Below are positions 52,814 through 61,474 of a stretch of 64,000 nucleotides of DNA, one piece after another (within the stretch, counting starts at the first letter, position 1; every line of letters begins with the position of its first letter). Source of the stretch: Methylobacterium sp. W2 (GTDB lineage: Bacteria > Pseudomonadota > Alphaproteobacteria > Rhizobiales > Beijerinckiaceae); contig NZ_VMOA01000007.1 in assembly GCF_020662345.1 (NCBI RefSeq), positions 62,001 through 126,000 of the forward strand, given 5' to 3'. Position numbers and translations under genes: made by a program. Below the pieces are notes generated by a model. The model was not told the DNA's origin and ran no database searches. It saw only the letters and a list, made by a program, of their open reading frames with translations.

Positions 52814-55800
52814 ATGCGCCTCAACATTTCCGCCTGGGCGATCCGCAAGCCGATCACCTCGATCGTCCTGTTCCTCGTCCTGATGATCCTCGGGCTCGTG
52901 AGCTTCCGTTCGCTGCCGATCACGCAGTTCCCGAACATCGACATCCCGATCGTGGCGATCCAGGTCACCCAGGCCGGCGCGGCTCCCTCGGAGCTGCAGA
53001 CCCAGGTGACGAAGGTGGTGGAGGATGCCGTCGCCGGGGTGAAGGGCGTCAAGCACATCATCTCGACGATCTCGGAAGGCGTCTCGGCCACCACCATCGA
53101 GTTCCGCCTCGAAGTGAACGTGGATCGCGCCGTCAACGACGTGAAGGACGCCATCGCCAAGGTGCGCGTGACCCTGCCGCGCACCATCGACGAGCCGATC
53201 ATCAGCCGCGTCGAGATCGCCGGTCTGCCGATCATGGTCTATGGCGCTTCGGCGCCGGCAATGACGCCGGAAGACCTGTCCTGGCTCATCGACGACGTCA
53301 TCGCCCGGCAGGTCCAGGGCGTGAAGGGCGTCGGCGGGGTCGAGCGCCTGGGCGGTGTCGCCCGCGAGATCCGCGTCACGCTCAAACCCGACCGCCTCCT
53401 GGCGCTGGGCATCACCGCGGCGGACGTGAACCGCCAGCTCCGCCTCACCTCGGCCGACATGGCGGGCGGGCGCGGCGAACTCGGCGGACAGGAACAGTCG
53501 ATCCGGACGCTGGCCGGCGCCGCCAGCCTCGACACCCTCGCCCAGACCTCAATCATCGTCCCTGGCAACCGCAAGGTCCGCCTGGACGAGTTGGCGACGC
53601 TGGTGGACGGCTCGGAGGAGCCGCGCACCTTCGCGCGCTTCAACGGTGAGCCCGTTGTCGCCTTCGCGATCTCGCGGGCGACGGGCGCCAGCGATGCCGA
53701 GGTCGCCACCGCCGTGGCGCGCAAGATCGACGATCTCGCCGCCAAGCATCCCGGTGTCCGGTTCGACCTGATCGACACCTCCGTCATCAACACGGTAGGC
53801 AATTACCATTCGGCCATGCTGAGCCTGATCGAGGGCGCGGCGCTGGCCGTCATCGTCGTGTTCCTGTTCCTGCGGGATTGGCGGGCGACGCTCATCGCGT
53901 CGATCGCGCTGCCCCTCTCGGTGCTGCCGACCTTCTGGGTGATGAGCACTCTCGGCTTCTCTCTCAACGCCGTCAGCCTGCTCGCCATCACCCTCGTCAC
54001 CGGCATCCTCGTGGACGATGCCATCGTCGAGATCGAGAACATCGTCCGGCACATGCGGATGGGGAAATCCGCCTACCGGGCGGCCCTGGAGGCCGCCGAC
54101 GAGATCGGCCTCGCGGTCATCGCGATCACCGCGACGATCATCGCGATCTTCGCGCCCGTCTCCTTCATGAGCGGCATCGCCGGCCAGTATTTCAAGCAGT
54201 TCGGCCTCACCATCGCGGCGGCCGTGTTCATGTCCCTGCTGGTGGCGCGCCTCATCACGCCGCTGCTCGCCGCCTACTTCCTGCGCGATCACGGACCGGA
54301 CCACGAGCGCGAGGGGCCGGTCATGCGGGCCTATACCCGCGTGGTCGCGTGGTCGGTGCGGCACAAATTCATCACCCTGGTGGTGGGCCTCGCCTGCTTT
54401 GCCGGGTCGATCATGTCCACCGGCCTGCTGCCCGCCGGCTTCCTCCCGGCCGAGGATGCGGCACGGACGATCTTCGTGGTTGAACTGCCGCCCGGCGCCC
54501 GCCTCGCCGACACCACCCGCGTCACCGACGGCATCGTCGACAGGATCAAGGCGCTGCCCGAAGTCCGCAGCGTGTTCGTGGATGGCGGCCGCCAGCTGCC
54601 GGCCAAGAAGGAGGTGCGGCTCGCGAGCTTCACCATCAACCTGACGCCGAAGAACGCGCGCCAGCGCACCCAGAAGCAGCTCGACAAGGTCATCGGCGCG
54701 ATCCTGCGCGAGGAACCGGACATCCGGTTCTGGTCTCTGCGCGACAGCGGCCAGCGCGATCTCGCCCTCATCGTCTCGGGGCCGGACCTGCGCTTGGTCT
54801 CGGAGACGGCGGCGCGGCTGCAACGCGAGGCGGCCTCCGTGCCCCACCTCGTCAACGTGCTCTCCACCGCCCCCCTCGACCGCACCGAGATCCGCATCCG
54901 CCCGAAGGCCGGCGTCGCGGCCGATCTCGGCGTGTCCACCGACCTCATCGCCGAAACCGTGCGGGTGGGGACCATCGGCGACATCGGCGCCAATCTCGCC
55001 AAGTTCAACGCCGTCGACCGGCAGGTGCCGATCCGGGTGCAGCTGCCGCTCGCCCTGCGCGGAGACCTGTCCCAGCTGGAGAGCCTGAAGGTCCCGGTGA
55101 AGGGAGGCGCCTCCGTTCCGCTCTCCACGGTAGCCGATCTCAGCCTCGGGCGCGGACCCACGGCCATCGATCGCTACGACCGCTCGATCCGCGTAGCCCT
55201 CGAGGCCGATATGGAGGGCTCGGACGCGCTGGGCACCCTGATCGAATCCGTGATGGCGTTGCCGACCGCGAAAAACCTGCCGCCGGGCGTGAGCATCAGC
55301 CAGACCGGCGATGCCGAGATCATGGGCGAGGTGTTCGAAGGGTTCGCACTCGCCATGGGCGCCGGCCTGATGATGGTGTTCGGGGTGCTGGTGCTGCTGT
55401 TCGGCAACTTCCTTCAGCCGCTCACCATCCTGTTCTCGCTGCCCCTTTCCATCGGAGGTGCGATCCTCGGGCTGCTGATCTTCCACATGCCGATCTCGAT
55501 GCCGGTGGTGATCGGCATCCTGATGCTCATGGGCGTGGTCACCAAGAACGCAATCATGCTGGTGGATTTCGCCATCGAGGAGATGGCGCGGGGCGTGGAT
55601 TGCGCCACCGCCATCATCGATGCGGGGCGCAAGCGCGCCCGGCCCATCGTCATGACCACCATCGCCATGGCGGCGGGCATGGTGCCATCAGCCATGGCGC
55701 TCGGCATCGGCGGCGAATTCCGCGCGCCCATGGCGGTTGCGGTCATCGGCGGCCTGATCGTCTCCACCGGCCTGTCGCTGATCTTCGTGCCGGCGATCTT

Positions 55801-55951
55801 CGTCCTGGTGGACGACCTCTCCCGCCTCTTCGTCCGGCTCTTCGGTCGCTTCATCGGGCGGAAGGACGAACCCACCGAAGGGGCGTTCGCCCTGCCGATC
55901 ACGCCGGCCAATGACGGAAAGGGTTTTCCGTCACGCTCGGCGGCGGAGTAG
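52814..55951 (+). CDS. RND efflux permease, second pump (AcrB/MexF-like)
   Basis: A 1045-residue RND pump. The first helix (ITSIVLFLVLMILGLVSFRS) is followed by LPITQFPNIDIPIVAIQVTQ, the HAE-1-type loop. Helix 4 carries the proton relay (LLAITLVTGILVDDAIVEIE); the second half has GILMLMGVVTKNAIMLVDFA, where the relay Lys is K in TKNA. It exports hydrophobic or amphiphilic compounds. TM and loop spacing are normal. Its end contains a perfect hairpin (55912-55933). No channel gene follows. Confidence 0.95.
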   Translation: MRLNISAWAIRKPITSIVLFLVLMILGLVSFRSLPITQFPNIDIPIVAIQVTQAGAAPSELQTQVTKVVEDAVAGVKGVKHIISTISEGVSATTIEFRLEVNVDRAVNDVKDAIAKVRVTLPRTIDEPIISRVEIAGLPIMVYGASAPAMTPEDLSWLIDDVIARQVQGVKGVGGVERLGGVAREIRVTLKPDRLLALGITAADVNRQLRLTSADMAGGRGELGGQEQSIRTLAGAASLDTLAQTSIIVPGNRKVRLDELATLVDGSEEPRTFARFNGEPVVAFAISRATGASDAEVATAVARKIDDLAAKHPGVRFDLIDTSVINTVGNYHSAMLSLIEGAALAVIVVFLFLRDWRATLIASIALPLSVLPTFWVMSTLGFSLNAVSLLAITLVTGILVDDAIVEIENIVRHMRMGKSAYRAALEAADEIGLAVIAITATIIAIFAPVSFMSGIAGQYFKQFGLTIAAAVFMSLLVARLITPLLAAYFLRDHGPDHEREGPVMRAYTRVVAWSVRHKFITLVVGLACFAGSIMSTGLLPAGFLPAEDAARTIFVVELPPGARLADTTRVTDGIVDRIKALPEVRSVFVDGGRQLPAKKEVRLASFTINLTPKNARQRTQKQLDKVIGAILREEPDIRFWSLRDSGQRDLALIVSGPDLRLVSETAARLQREAASVPHLVNVLSTAPLDRTEIRIRPKAGVAADLGVSTDLIAETVRVGTIGDIGANLAKFNAVDRQVPIRVQLPLALRGDLSQLESLKVPVKGGASVPLSTVADLSLGRGPTAIDRYDRSIRVALEADMEGSDALGTLIESVMALPTAKNLPPGVSISQTGDAEIMGEVFEGFALAMGAGLMMVFGVLVLLFGNFLQPLTILFSLPLSIGGAILGLLIFHMPISMPVVIGILMLMGVVTKNAIMLVDFAIEEMARGVDCATAIIDAGRKRARPIVMTTIAMAAGMVPSAMALGIGGEFRAPMAVAVIGGLIVSTGLSLIFVPAIFVLVDDLSRLFVRLFGRFIGRKDEPTEGAFALPITPANDGKGFPSRSAAE
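55912..55933. repeat. Perfect 9-bp inverted repeat at the end of the RND permease gene
   Basis: TGACGGAAA and TTTCCGTCA enclose GGGT. The hairpin lies within the last 14 codons of the permease and 28 bases before the convergent fliO stop. It could slow or end transcription from either side, but it has no T-run. Confidence 0.5.
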
Positions 55952-55960
55952 CCGCAACGG

Positions 55961-57307
55961 TCAGCCCTTCTTGTCGAGGGGACGTCCCAGCAGTCGCGCG
56001 AACTCGGCCTCGATCTCCTCCACCGAGAAGGGATTCTGGCTCGCGGGCGCAGCCCGGCGCGGGGCGGACGCTTCCTGCGGAGCGAGCGGAGGCGGCGGGG
56101 CCGGAAGGAACACGTCCAGTGCCGGCGCCGCCGGCTCGCTGCGTGAGGGTTCGCTCGGCTCAGCGTCTGCGAACACCGGCTTGGCCTTCGACTGGACAGC
56201 CGGCGGCTCGTCCGGAACGTTGTCCGCCGGCGCGGCCATGGCGGCCGCCATCGGGTCGATCGGCTGGTCCGCGGTCGCTTTGTCGGCAGCAACCGGTTCA
56301 AGACGTGGTTCGGCCTTTGCCGCCGCTTTCGGCTCGGCGGGGGGCGCCTTTGCCGATGTCGATGGAACGGCCTGCGTGGACGGGGAGATCGCGGCCGATG
56401 GCCGGCGCAGGGCCTCCTCCAGCTGCCTTGCCATATCGGACAGGATGGCCGCATCCACGGGACGGGAACTCGTCGGCCGGACTAAGGGCGGCGGAACGGG
56501 GGGAACCTGCTCCACGACCGGCGCGGGTTTCACCGGAGGTTGTGGCCGCGCCGCCTTCTCCGGGCTCGGCGCCTCGATGGCGGCGGCAGCCACCGGCGCG
56601 GGCGGGGCCTCCGGCGCCGTGGCTTGCTTCGGGGGTTCCACGGCAGGAACGGTCGGTTCGACGGCGCCGTCCGGCTGGATGTCCGCAGCCCGCGGCCGGT
56701 CCGGGATTTCGGGCTTCAGGTTGGCCAGCGGGGGCGGGTTCCGCCGCGCCGCCTTTGCCGCCAGCAGATCCGCCTTGGTGAAGCGGGACGCCGGCTTCGC
56801 CTCGGCGGGGACATCGCTACGAGGCTCGGCGGGCGCGTTGACGGTGGCGGCCGGTTCCGGAGCCGGCGCCCTGGGCTCGTCGAAGATTGGAGGCTGCATG
56901 ACCGGTGGAGCAGCCGGCGCGGGCGGATCGGCCGGCCGCGCCGGCTCGAAGACCGGCTCTTCGGGGAACGGCTCGACCCTGGCCGCCTCGTCGAGGGGAA
57001 GCCGCGCACCGGCGCCCCGGTGGATGTTGCGTTCCACGATGACGTCGTTGGGACCGCCCACCAGGAGCAGATGCTCGACATTGTCCCGGCGCAGAAGAAT
57101 CAGCTGCCGCTGCCGGTCGAGTTCGTAGATGTCGACGATGCCGAGACGGGGCTGACGGCCGCGCGGACCGGATTTCGACAGGGCCATGCCCCTGCCGGAG
57201 AACCGCCGGAAGATCAGGACGATGGCGGCCAGAACGGCGAAAATGACGACGAAAATGATCAGGAACTGGAGCGGAAAGGAGCCGTCCGAATTAAAGAACG
57301 CTGACAA
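55961..57307 (-). CDS. fliO: FliO-like flagellar export protein with long Pro/Ala-rich tail
   Basis: A 448-residue protein. Residues about 13-35 form a membrane helix (FLIIFVVIFAVLAAIVLIFR). The cytoplasmic FliO domain follows: RQPRLGIVDIYELDRQRQLI, LLRRDNVEHLLLVGGPNDVI and VERNI. FliO helps assemble the FliP ring of the export gate. The remaining 350 residues are disordered, Pro/Ala/Glu-rich, with a short helical end (FSVEEIEAEFARLLGRPLDK). Normal FliO is 100-150 residues. Only a TTG at 57307 gives the membrane helix, with GAG eight bases before. The gene faces away from the main flagellar run. Confidence 0.8.
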   Translation of the reverse strand: MSAFFNSDGSFPLQFLIIFVVIFAVLAAIVLIFRRFSGRGMALSKSGPRGRQPRLGIVDIYELDRQRQLILLRRDNVEHLLLVGGPNDVIVERNIHRGAGARLPLDEAARVEPFPEEPVFEPARPADPPAPAAPPVMQPPIFDEPRAPAPEPAATVNAPAEPRSDVPAEAKPASRFTKADLLAAKAARRNPPPLANLKPEIPDRPRAADIQPDGAVEPTVPAVEPPKQATAPEAPPAPVAAAAIEAPSPEKAARPQPPVKPAPVVEQVPPVPPPLVRPTSSRPVDAAILSDMARQLEEALRRPSAAISPSTQAVPSTSAKAPPAEPKAAAKAEPRLEPVAADKATADQPIDPMAAAMAAPADNVPDEPPAVQSKAKPVFADAEPSEPSRSEPAAPALDVFLPAPPPPLAPQEASAPRRAAPASQNPFSVEEIEAEFARLLGRPLDKKG

Positions 57308-57583
57308 GATCGGGCTCTTTCGGGTTTCGGGCCGGAGGCCCTACGCAGCACAGGTTGTCCTGATATCACGGTCGGGGCGGCCGAAGGCAATAACGTTAAG
57401 AGTTCGTTTACGCTAACTCGTTGATTTGGTTAACGCACGTTCCTCGGTTCTACGGAATTGCAGGAGCGTCGTTCCCCACAGAAAAAACCGACTGGCATGG
57501 TGGCAACGGGCAAAAGGAAACCCGCCACGGCGTGAGCCGGGCGGGTGAAGGACGTTAAGATCTGTCGGGGTGGGTGCGGCGGC
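57308..57583. other. Short intergenic region
   Basis: About 280 bases separating fliO from the Gly/Tyr-rich gene. No gene or clear terminator seen; an AT-richer segment at about 57390-57430 may hold the fliO promoter. Confidence 0.4.
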
Positions 57584-57931
57584 TTAGTACCCGTAGCGGT
57601 AGGCACGACGGTAGTGCTGCGCTTGGCGGCGCAGATGCGCATCGTAGCGCCGCTCATGAAGGAATTCGCGACGAATGTGTTGCCGGTAGCGGTGCTCGGG
57701 CGAGTGGCCGTAGCCGTAGCCGTAGCCGTAGCCGCCGCGCCCGTAGCCGCCTCCATAGCCATAGCCACCGCCGTAGTACTGCACGGTCTCGATCGTTTCA
57801 TGCGAGTCGTGACTGTCCGCGGCGATAGGCAGAGGCGCCGCTTCGGCGATGGAGGCCAAGCCGACACAGGCCGCGATCGTCAAAAGGATCTTGCTTGAAC
57901 GTATGCGCACGATTGCCTCCCTGAAATTCAA
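57584..57931 (-). CDS. Exported Gly/Tyr-rich protein
   Basis: A 115-residue protein. A signal peptide of about 32 residues (IRSSKILLTIAACVGLASIA, cleavage at AEA) leads to a repeat of Gly-Tyr units (about 53-75, core GYGYGYGYGH) and a basic Arg/His/Tyr-rich end (RYDAHLRRQAQHYRRAYRYG). Glycine-tyrosine repeats form flexible adhesive or structural proteins. It lies between two flagellar blocks but nothing ties it to motility. Confidence 0.65.
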   Translation of the reverse strand: MNFREAIVRIRSSKILLTIAACVGLASIAEAAPLPIAADSHDSHETIETVQYYGGGYGYGGGYGRGGYGYGYGYGHSPEHRYRQHIRREFLHERRYDAHLRRQAQHYRRAYRYGY

Positions 57932-58216
57932 TGTCGCAGTGATGAGCTCCCCAGAATGAACGGGGGATTGCCGAGGCTGCCGCGCTCAACCACGTTTTCG
58001 TGAGACGGAGATCGAAACACCCCGCGCCAGCTTCCGCCGGGCGGGGTCAGTTATTCAGAGGAGCCTCGGGGAGGACAGCTCCGGAGAGGGCGATGCACGG
58101 GGCGGGCCGTGGTTAGGGCGTCATCCCACGCAGCGAATGTCGCGCACCCTCCCTGTCGCGGTCTGTATCGCTTCCACCAACACGCGATGCACTTGGTGCC
58201 GGTCCTCAGCGAGCCG
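57932..58216. other. Non-coding stretch
   Basis: About 285 bases, with no credible gene or RNA. GC-rich short frames only. Confidence 0.4.
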
Positions 58217-58537
58217 CTATTCGTGAACGCGCCGCTCCTCGAGCAGCTTCTTCTCATGGTCGCGTGTCACCTCGACCTCCTTCTTCCGTACCGCCATCTC
58301 GGTCTCACGCATCAGCGCGCACCGGTCGTGCGAGGCGGAGATCCCGCGAAGGCCGTCGATGAGGTCTTGCAGGTCGCCCTGTCCCATGACCATGCCGGCG
58401 ATCTGCGCCAGACCGGCGCCGCCGACTGAAGGAGAAGCGATGTGCGGCGGCCTCTCCATCTTCGCGCGCATGTAGCCGATCGTGGTCCCGGCGGAAATCG
58501 GCCATGTCCCAGAGGAAAAGCGATACGGACCCGTCAT
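58217..58537 (-). CDS. Doubtful hypothetical ORF next to the integrase relic
   Basis: A 106-codon frame with a charged helical C-terminal half (ETEMAVRKKEVEVTRDHEKK, LLEERRVHE) that looks protein-like, and a less convincing N-terminal half. It overlaps the integrase relic on the other strand. No family recognised, no good ribosome site. It may be phage-derived debris. Confidence 0.3.
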   Translation of the reverse strand: MTGPYRFSSGTWPISAGTTIGYMRAKMERPPHIASPSVGGAGLAQIAGMVMGQGDLQDLIDGLRGISASHDRCALMRETEMAVRKKEVEVTRDHEKKLLEERRVHE

Positions 58538-58832
58538 CGTTCATCAGCGTCAGGGCAGGCCGTATCGAAGCTATGAGCTGACGCGTTTATGGAGGGCCGT
58601 GCGGTCAGAGGCGGGCCTTCCGGTCAGTCTTTGGTGCCGAGACCTGCGTGCAAGCGCCATTACGGTGGTCAGGGACAACGGCGCCTTGACCGACGACGCG
58701 AACAAGGTCGCGGGGCACTCGAAGCCTCGGATCACCGCTGCGGTCTACGATCGATCCAGCCTCGAAGCTCACCGCAGCTTTACGGTTGCACGCGGTGCGA
58801 AACAGGGCGGGAACGACATGGGGAACCGGTAG
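58482..58832 (+). pseudogene. 3' fragment of a tyrosine recombinase/integrase
   Basis: A frame whose useful part reads RPYRSYELTRLWRAVRSEAG, then CRDLRASAITVVRDNGA, KVAGHSKPRITAAVYDRSS and LEAHRSFTVARG. This matches the end of a phage-type tyrosine integrase: R in DLRASAIT, H in AGHSKPRI and the tyrosine in AVYDRS. The N-terminal two thirds are missing. It lies directly before the flagellar rod genes. Confidence 0.7.
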
Positions 58833-59016
58833 GAACGACTGCGAGCAATATCAGCGCGTTACGCTGCGTAGGTGTCAAGAGTTCGTTAACAGGCAGCGTC
58901 CGCGCCGAGCATCCGCTGCCGACAGACAGGCTCTTAACCGGACGTTAACCATGGAGGCGGCAGATTTTGCCCATCGCTCCGGGGTCGTCCGGCGGCGCCG
59001 AGGGGCTCCGAGCACC

Positions 59017-59442
59017 GTGTCCGTCACCGATCTCCCGATCCTCTCCATGCTTCGCACGCGGATGCAGTGGCATCAGACGCGCCAGAAGCTGCTCGCCGAG
59101 AACGTCGCCAACGCCGATCTGCCGGGTTTCAAGCCGCGTGATCTCGCGAACCCCAGCTTCGGCGGCGGGACCGGCGACCTCGCCCAGCCGTCCGGATCGA
59201 CGGGAGGCAATTCGGGCCTCGCCGTCACCAGCCCGGCTCACATCGCCCTCAACGGCGGCCCCGAAGGACCGGGCGCGGAACCGCGCCGGTTCAACGGGTT
59301 CGAGATCAGGCCCAGCGGGAACGGGGTTAATCTCGAGGAGGAGATGATGAAGGCCGGCGACAACCAAGCCGATTATCAGCTCGCCGCGACGATGTACCAG
59401 AAGAGCCTCGACAAGCTGAAGATCGCCATCGGCAAGCGCTGA
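59017..59442 (+). CDS. flgB: FlgB flagellar proximal rod protein
   Basis: A 141-residue rod protein. It starts with a hydrophobic helix region (LPILSMLRTRMQWHQTRQKL) followed by the rod motif LLAENVANADLPGFKPRDL; the C-terminal helix is ADYQLAATMYQKSLDKLKIA. FlgB forms part of the proximal rod above the MS ring. I choose the GTG at 59017, which gives the usual length; an ATG at 58951 would add 22 odd residues. First gene of the flagellar run. Confidence 0.9.
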   Translation: MSVTDLPILSMLRTRMQWHQTRQKLLAENVANADLPGFKPRDLANPSFGGGTGDLAQPSGSTGGNSGLAVTSPAHIALNGGPEGPGAEPRRFNGFEIRPSGNGVNLEEEMMKAGDNQADYQLAATMYQKSLDKLKIAIGKR

Positions 59443-59477
59443 TCGTACCGCCACCCCGAACTTGCGGAGTACGCGCC

Positions 59478-59888
59478 GTGGAATTCCTGAAATCCCTGAC
59501 CATCGCGGCATCCGGGCTCAAGGCCCAGTCGGGCCGGATGCGGATCATCGCCGAGAACATCGCCAATGCGGATTCGGCGCCCAGCGGGGTCGGCGCCGAA
59601 CCCTACCGGCGCAAGATCCCCACCTTCACCCAGCACATCGACCGCGAGACCGGCGCGTCGATGGTCGAGGCCGGGCGGGTGAGGCGGGATCCCTCGCCGT
59701 TCCGCACCAAGTACGACCCGGGAAATCCCAGCGCCGATGCGCGCGGCGAGGTGCGGATGCCCAACGTCAACGGGCTGATCGAGAACATGGACATGCGCGA
59801 GGCCCAGCGCTCCTACGAGGCCAACCTGAACATGGTCACCGCGACCCGCAAGATGATCAACGCCACCCTCGCCATCCTCAAGGCCTGA
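59478..59888 (+). CDS. flgC: FlgC flagellar proximal rod protein
   Basis: A 136-residue rod protein, normal length. The N-terminal motif LKSLTIAASGLKAQSGRMRI, then IAENIANADSA, and the C-terminal rod motif VNGLIENMDMREAQRSYEAN, LNMVTATRKMINATLAILKA are diagnostic. It starts with GTG and has GGAG eight bases before. It lies 35 bases after flgB and 29 before fliE. Confidence 0.96.
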   Translation: MEFLKSLTIAASGLKAQSGRMRIIAENIANADSAPSGVGAEPYRRKIPTFTQHIDRETGASMVEAGRVRRDPSPFRTKYDPGNPSADARGEVRMPNVNGLIENMDMREAQRSYEANLNMVTATRKMINATLAILKA

Positions 59889-59917
59889 CGCTCCTCCTCT
59901 CCCGAAAGTCCGCCGCC

Positions 59918-60235
59918 ATGCCGACCAACGCCTTCGCCGCAGGAGCCTACGCCGCCGTCCAGAACATCGGCGGCATGAAGGGCGGTGCGCCCAGGATCGC
60001 TCCGACCTCGGGGGCGGATAATGGCTTCACCTCGCTCCTCACCTCGGCCATGGACAAGATCGGCGAGAGCGGCGCGAAGGCCGATGCCCAGGCCCTGTCG
60101 GTGGCGGGCGGCAAGGCCAACGTCGTCGACGTGGTCACCGCCGTCGCCGAGAGCGAGACGGCCCTGCAGACCCTGGTCGCCGTCCGCGACCGCGTGATCT
60201 CCGCCTATGAGGAAATCATGCGGATGCAGATCTAG
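59918..60235 (+). CDS. fliE: FliE hook-basal body adaptor
   Basis: A 105-residue protein, normal length. The C-terminal helix VVDVVTAVAESETALQTLVA, then VRDRVISAYEEIMRMQI is the FliE signature; the N-terminal half is Ala/Gly-rich. FliE links the MS ring to the rod and is exported before FlgB/FlgC. A diverged repeat arm lies after it. Confidence 0.95.
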   Translation: MPTNAFAAGAYAAVQNIGGMKGGAPRIAPTSGADNGFTSLLTSAMDKIGESGAKADAQALSVAGGKANVVDVVTAVAESETALQTLVAVRDRVISAYEEIMRMQI

Positions 60236-60255
60236 TCGCCACCGCTTTTCTTTGC

Positions 60256-60303
60256 CCTCCTTCGAGGCCTCCGCGACGCTCCGGCACCTCAAGATGAGGG
60301 CGC
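60256..60303. repeat. Diverged copy of the intergenic repeat arm
   Basis: CCTCCTTCGAGGCCTCCGCG followed by CACCTCAAGATGAGG matches, with changes, the right arm of the inverted repeat at 45030-45163. It is a single arm, between fliE and fliQ. Confidence 0.6.
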
Positions 60304-60361
60304 GGATGAGAATACAGGCCGACATCGCCGCCGCCCCAATACAATCCGTGAGCTCATTGCC

Positions 60362-60628
60362 ATGACCGGCCTTGCCATCCTCGACGTCTCCCGGGACGGA
60401 ATCTTCGTCTTCCTCAAGGTCGCGGGGCCGCTGATGATCGTCGCCCTCGTGGTCGGCCTCGTCGTATCGCTGCTCCAAGCGCTGACGCAGATCCAGGAAC
60501 AGACGCTGATCTACGTGCCCAAGATTGTCGCCGTCTTCGCGGCGCTCCTGTTCATGCTGCCCTTCATGGGCGACGCGCTCGCCGGCTACATGACCCGGAT
60601 CGCCGCCCGCATCGTGTCCGGCGGATGA
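60362..60628 (+). CDS. fliQ: FliQ export-gate protein
   Basis: An 88-residue protein with two membrane helices (FLKVAGPLMIVALVVGLVVS and VPKIVAVFAALLFMLPFMGD), joined by LLQALTQIQEQTLIY, the FliQ signature. It belongs to the flagellar type III export gate FliPQR. The gap to fliR is 31 bases. Confidence 0.96.
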   Translation: MTGLAILDVSRDGIFVFLKVAGPLMIVALVVGLVVSLLQALTQIQEQTLIYVPKIVAVFAALLFMLPFMGDALAGYMTRIAARIVSGG

Positions 60629-60659
60629 CGCGCCGGACCGGGCGCTGCTATGCAGGATC

Positions 60660-61424
60660 ATGAATCTGCTCCTGCCCGGCATCGCGGCGGCCTACCTGCT
60701 CACCTTCGCGCGCATCGGCACGCTGATGATGCTGCTGCCGGGGCTCGGCGAACAATCTGTCTCGCCGCGCATCCGCCTCGCCTTCGCGCTCCTCGTCTCG
60801 CTGATCCTGTTCCCGATGGTGCGCCCGCTGCTGCCGATGCAGGGGGCGGCCCTTGCGGGCCCCGGATTGATCGCGCTCCTCATCGGCGAATTGCTGATCG
60901 GGCTCGTCCTCGGCCTCACCGTGCGCATGGTGCTGGCCGCCTTGCAGACCACCGGCGTCATCGTCTCGCAGCAGCTCGGCCTGTCCTACGCGATGACCGT
61001 GGACCCGACCCAGGGCGGACAGCAGGCGGCGCTCGGCAACTTCCTGATGATGCTGGGCATCACCCTCATTCTCGCCACCGACCTGCACCACGTGGCCCTC
61101 GACGCCATCGGCCGGAGCTACGTGATGCTGCCGCCCAACGGTGTGCTGGCCATGGGCGAGGCGGCTCAGCTCGCGCTCAGGGCGATGGCGCGGGGCTTCC
61201 TCCTGGCGGTCCAGATTTCGGCGCCGTTCATCGCCTTCGGCATCCTGTTCAACGTCGGTCTCGGCGTGCTCTCGCGCCTGATGCCGCAGATGCAGGTGTT
61301 CTTCATCGCGGTACCGGCCTCCGTGCTCATCGGCATGCTGATCCTGTTCGGCAGCCTCGGCATCATGATGAGCGTCTTCCTCGACGATATCGGCCGCTAT
61401 CTCGGCGAGTTGACCGGGCGATGA
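60660..61424 (+). CDS. fliR: FliR export-gate protein
   Basis: A 254-residue protein with about six membrane helices. The opening LLPGIAAAYLLTFARIGTLM and the central LSYAMTVDPTQGGQQAALGN (FliR motif, about 113-132) are diagnostic; the last helices (PASVLIGMLILFGSLGIMMS) are typical. It completes the FliPQR gate. fliP is not in this window. Confidence 0.96.
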   Translation: MNLLLPGIAAAYLLTFARIGTLMMLLPGLGEQSVSPRIRLAFALLVSLILFPMVRPLLPMQGAALAGPGLIALLIGELLIGLVLGLTVRMVLAALQTTGVIVSQQLGLSYAMTVDPTQGGQQAALGNFLMMLGITLILATDLHHVALDAIGRSYVMLPPNGVLAMGEAAQLALRAMARGFLLAVQISAPFIAFGILFNVGLGVLSRLMPQMQVFFIAVPASVLIGMLILFGSLGIMMSVFLDDIGRYLGELTGR

Positions 61425-61474
61425 CGGCGGTGTCGAACGGCCCGACGATGCGCCGGACAGGGGAGCGCTGAGCC

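Noticed and set aside
53549..55486. 645-codon minus-strand frame within the second RND permease
   Set aside because: Antisense shadow; His/Asp/Glu-rich and featureless.
57700..57765. Tandem GTAGCC repeats as a CRISPR or VNTR locus
   Set aside because: They encode the Gly-Tyr repeat of the secreted protein on the minus strand; no spacer structure.
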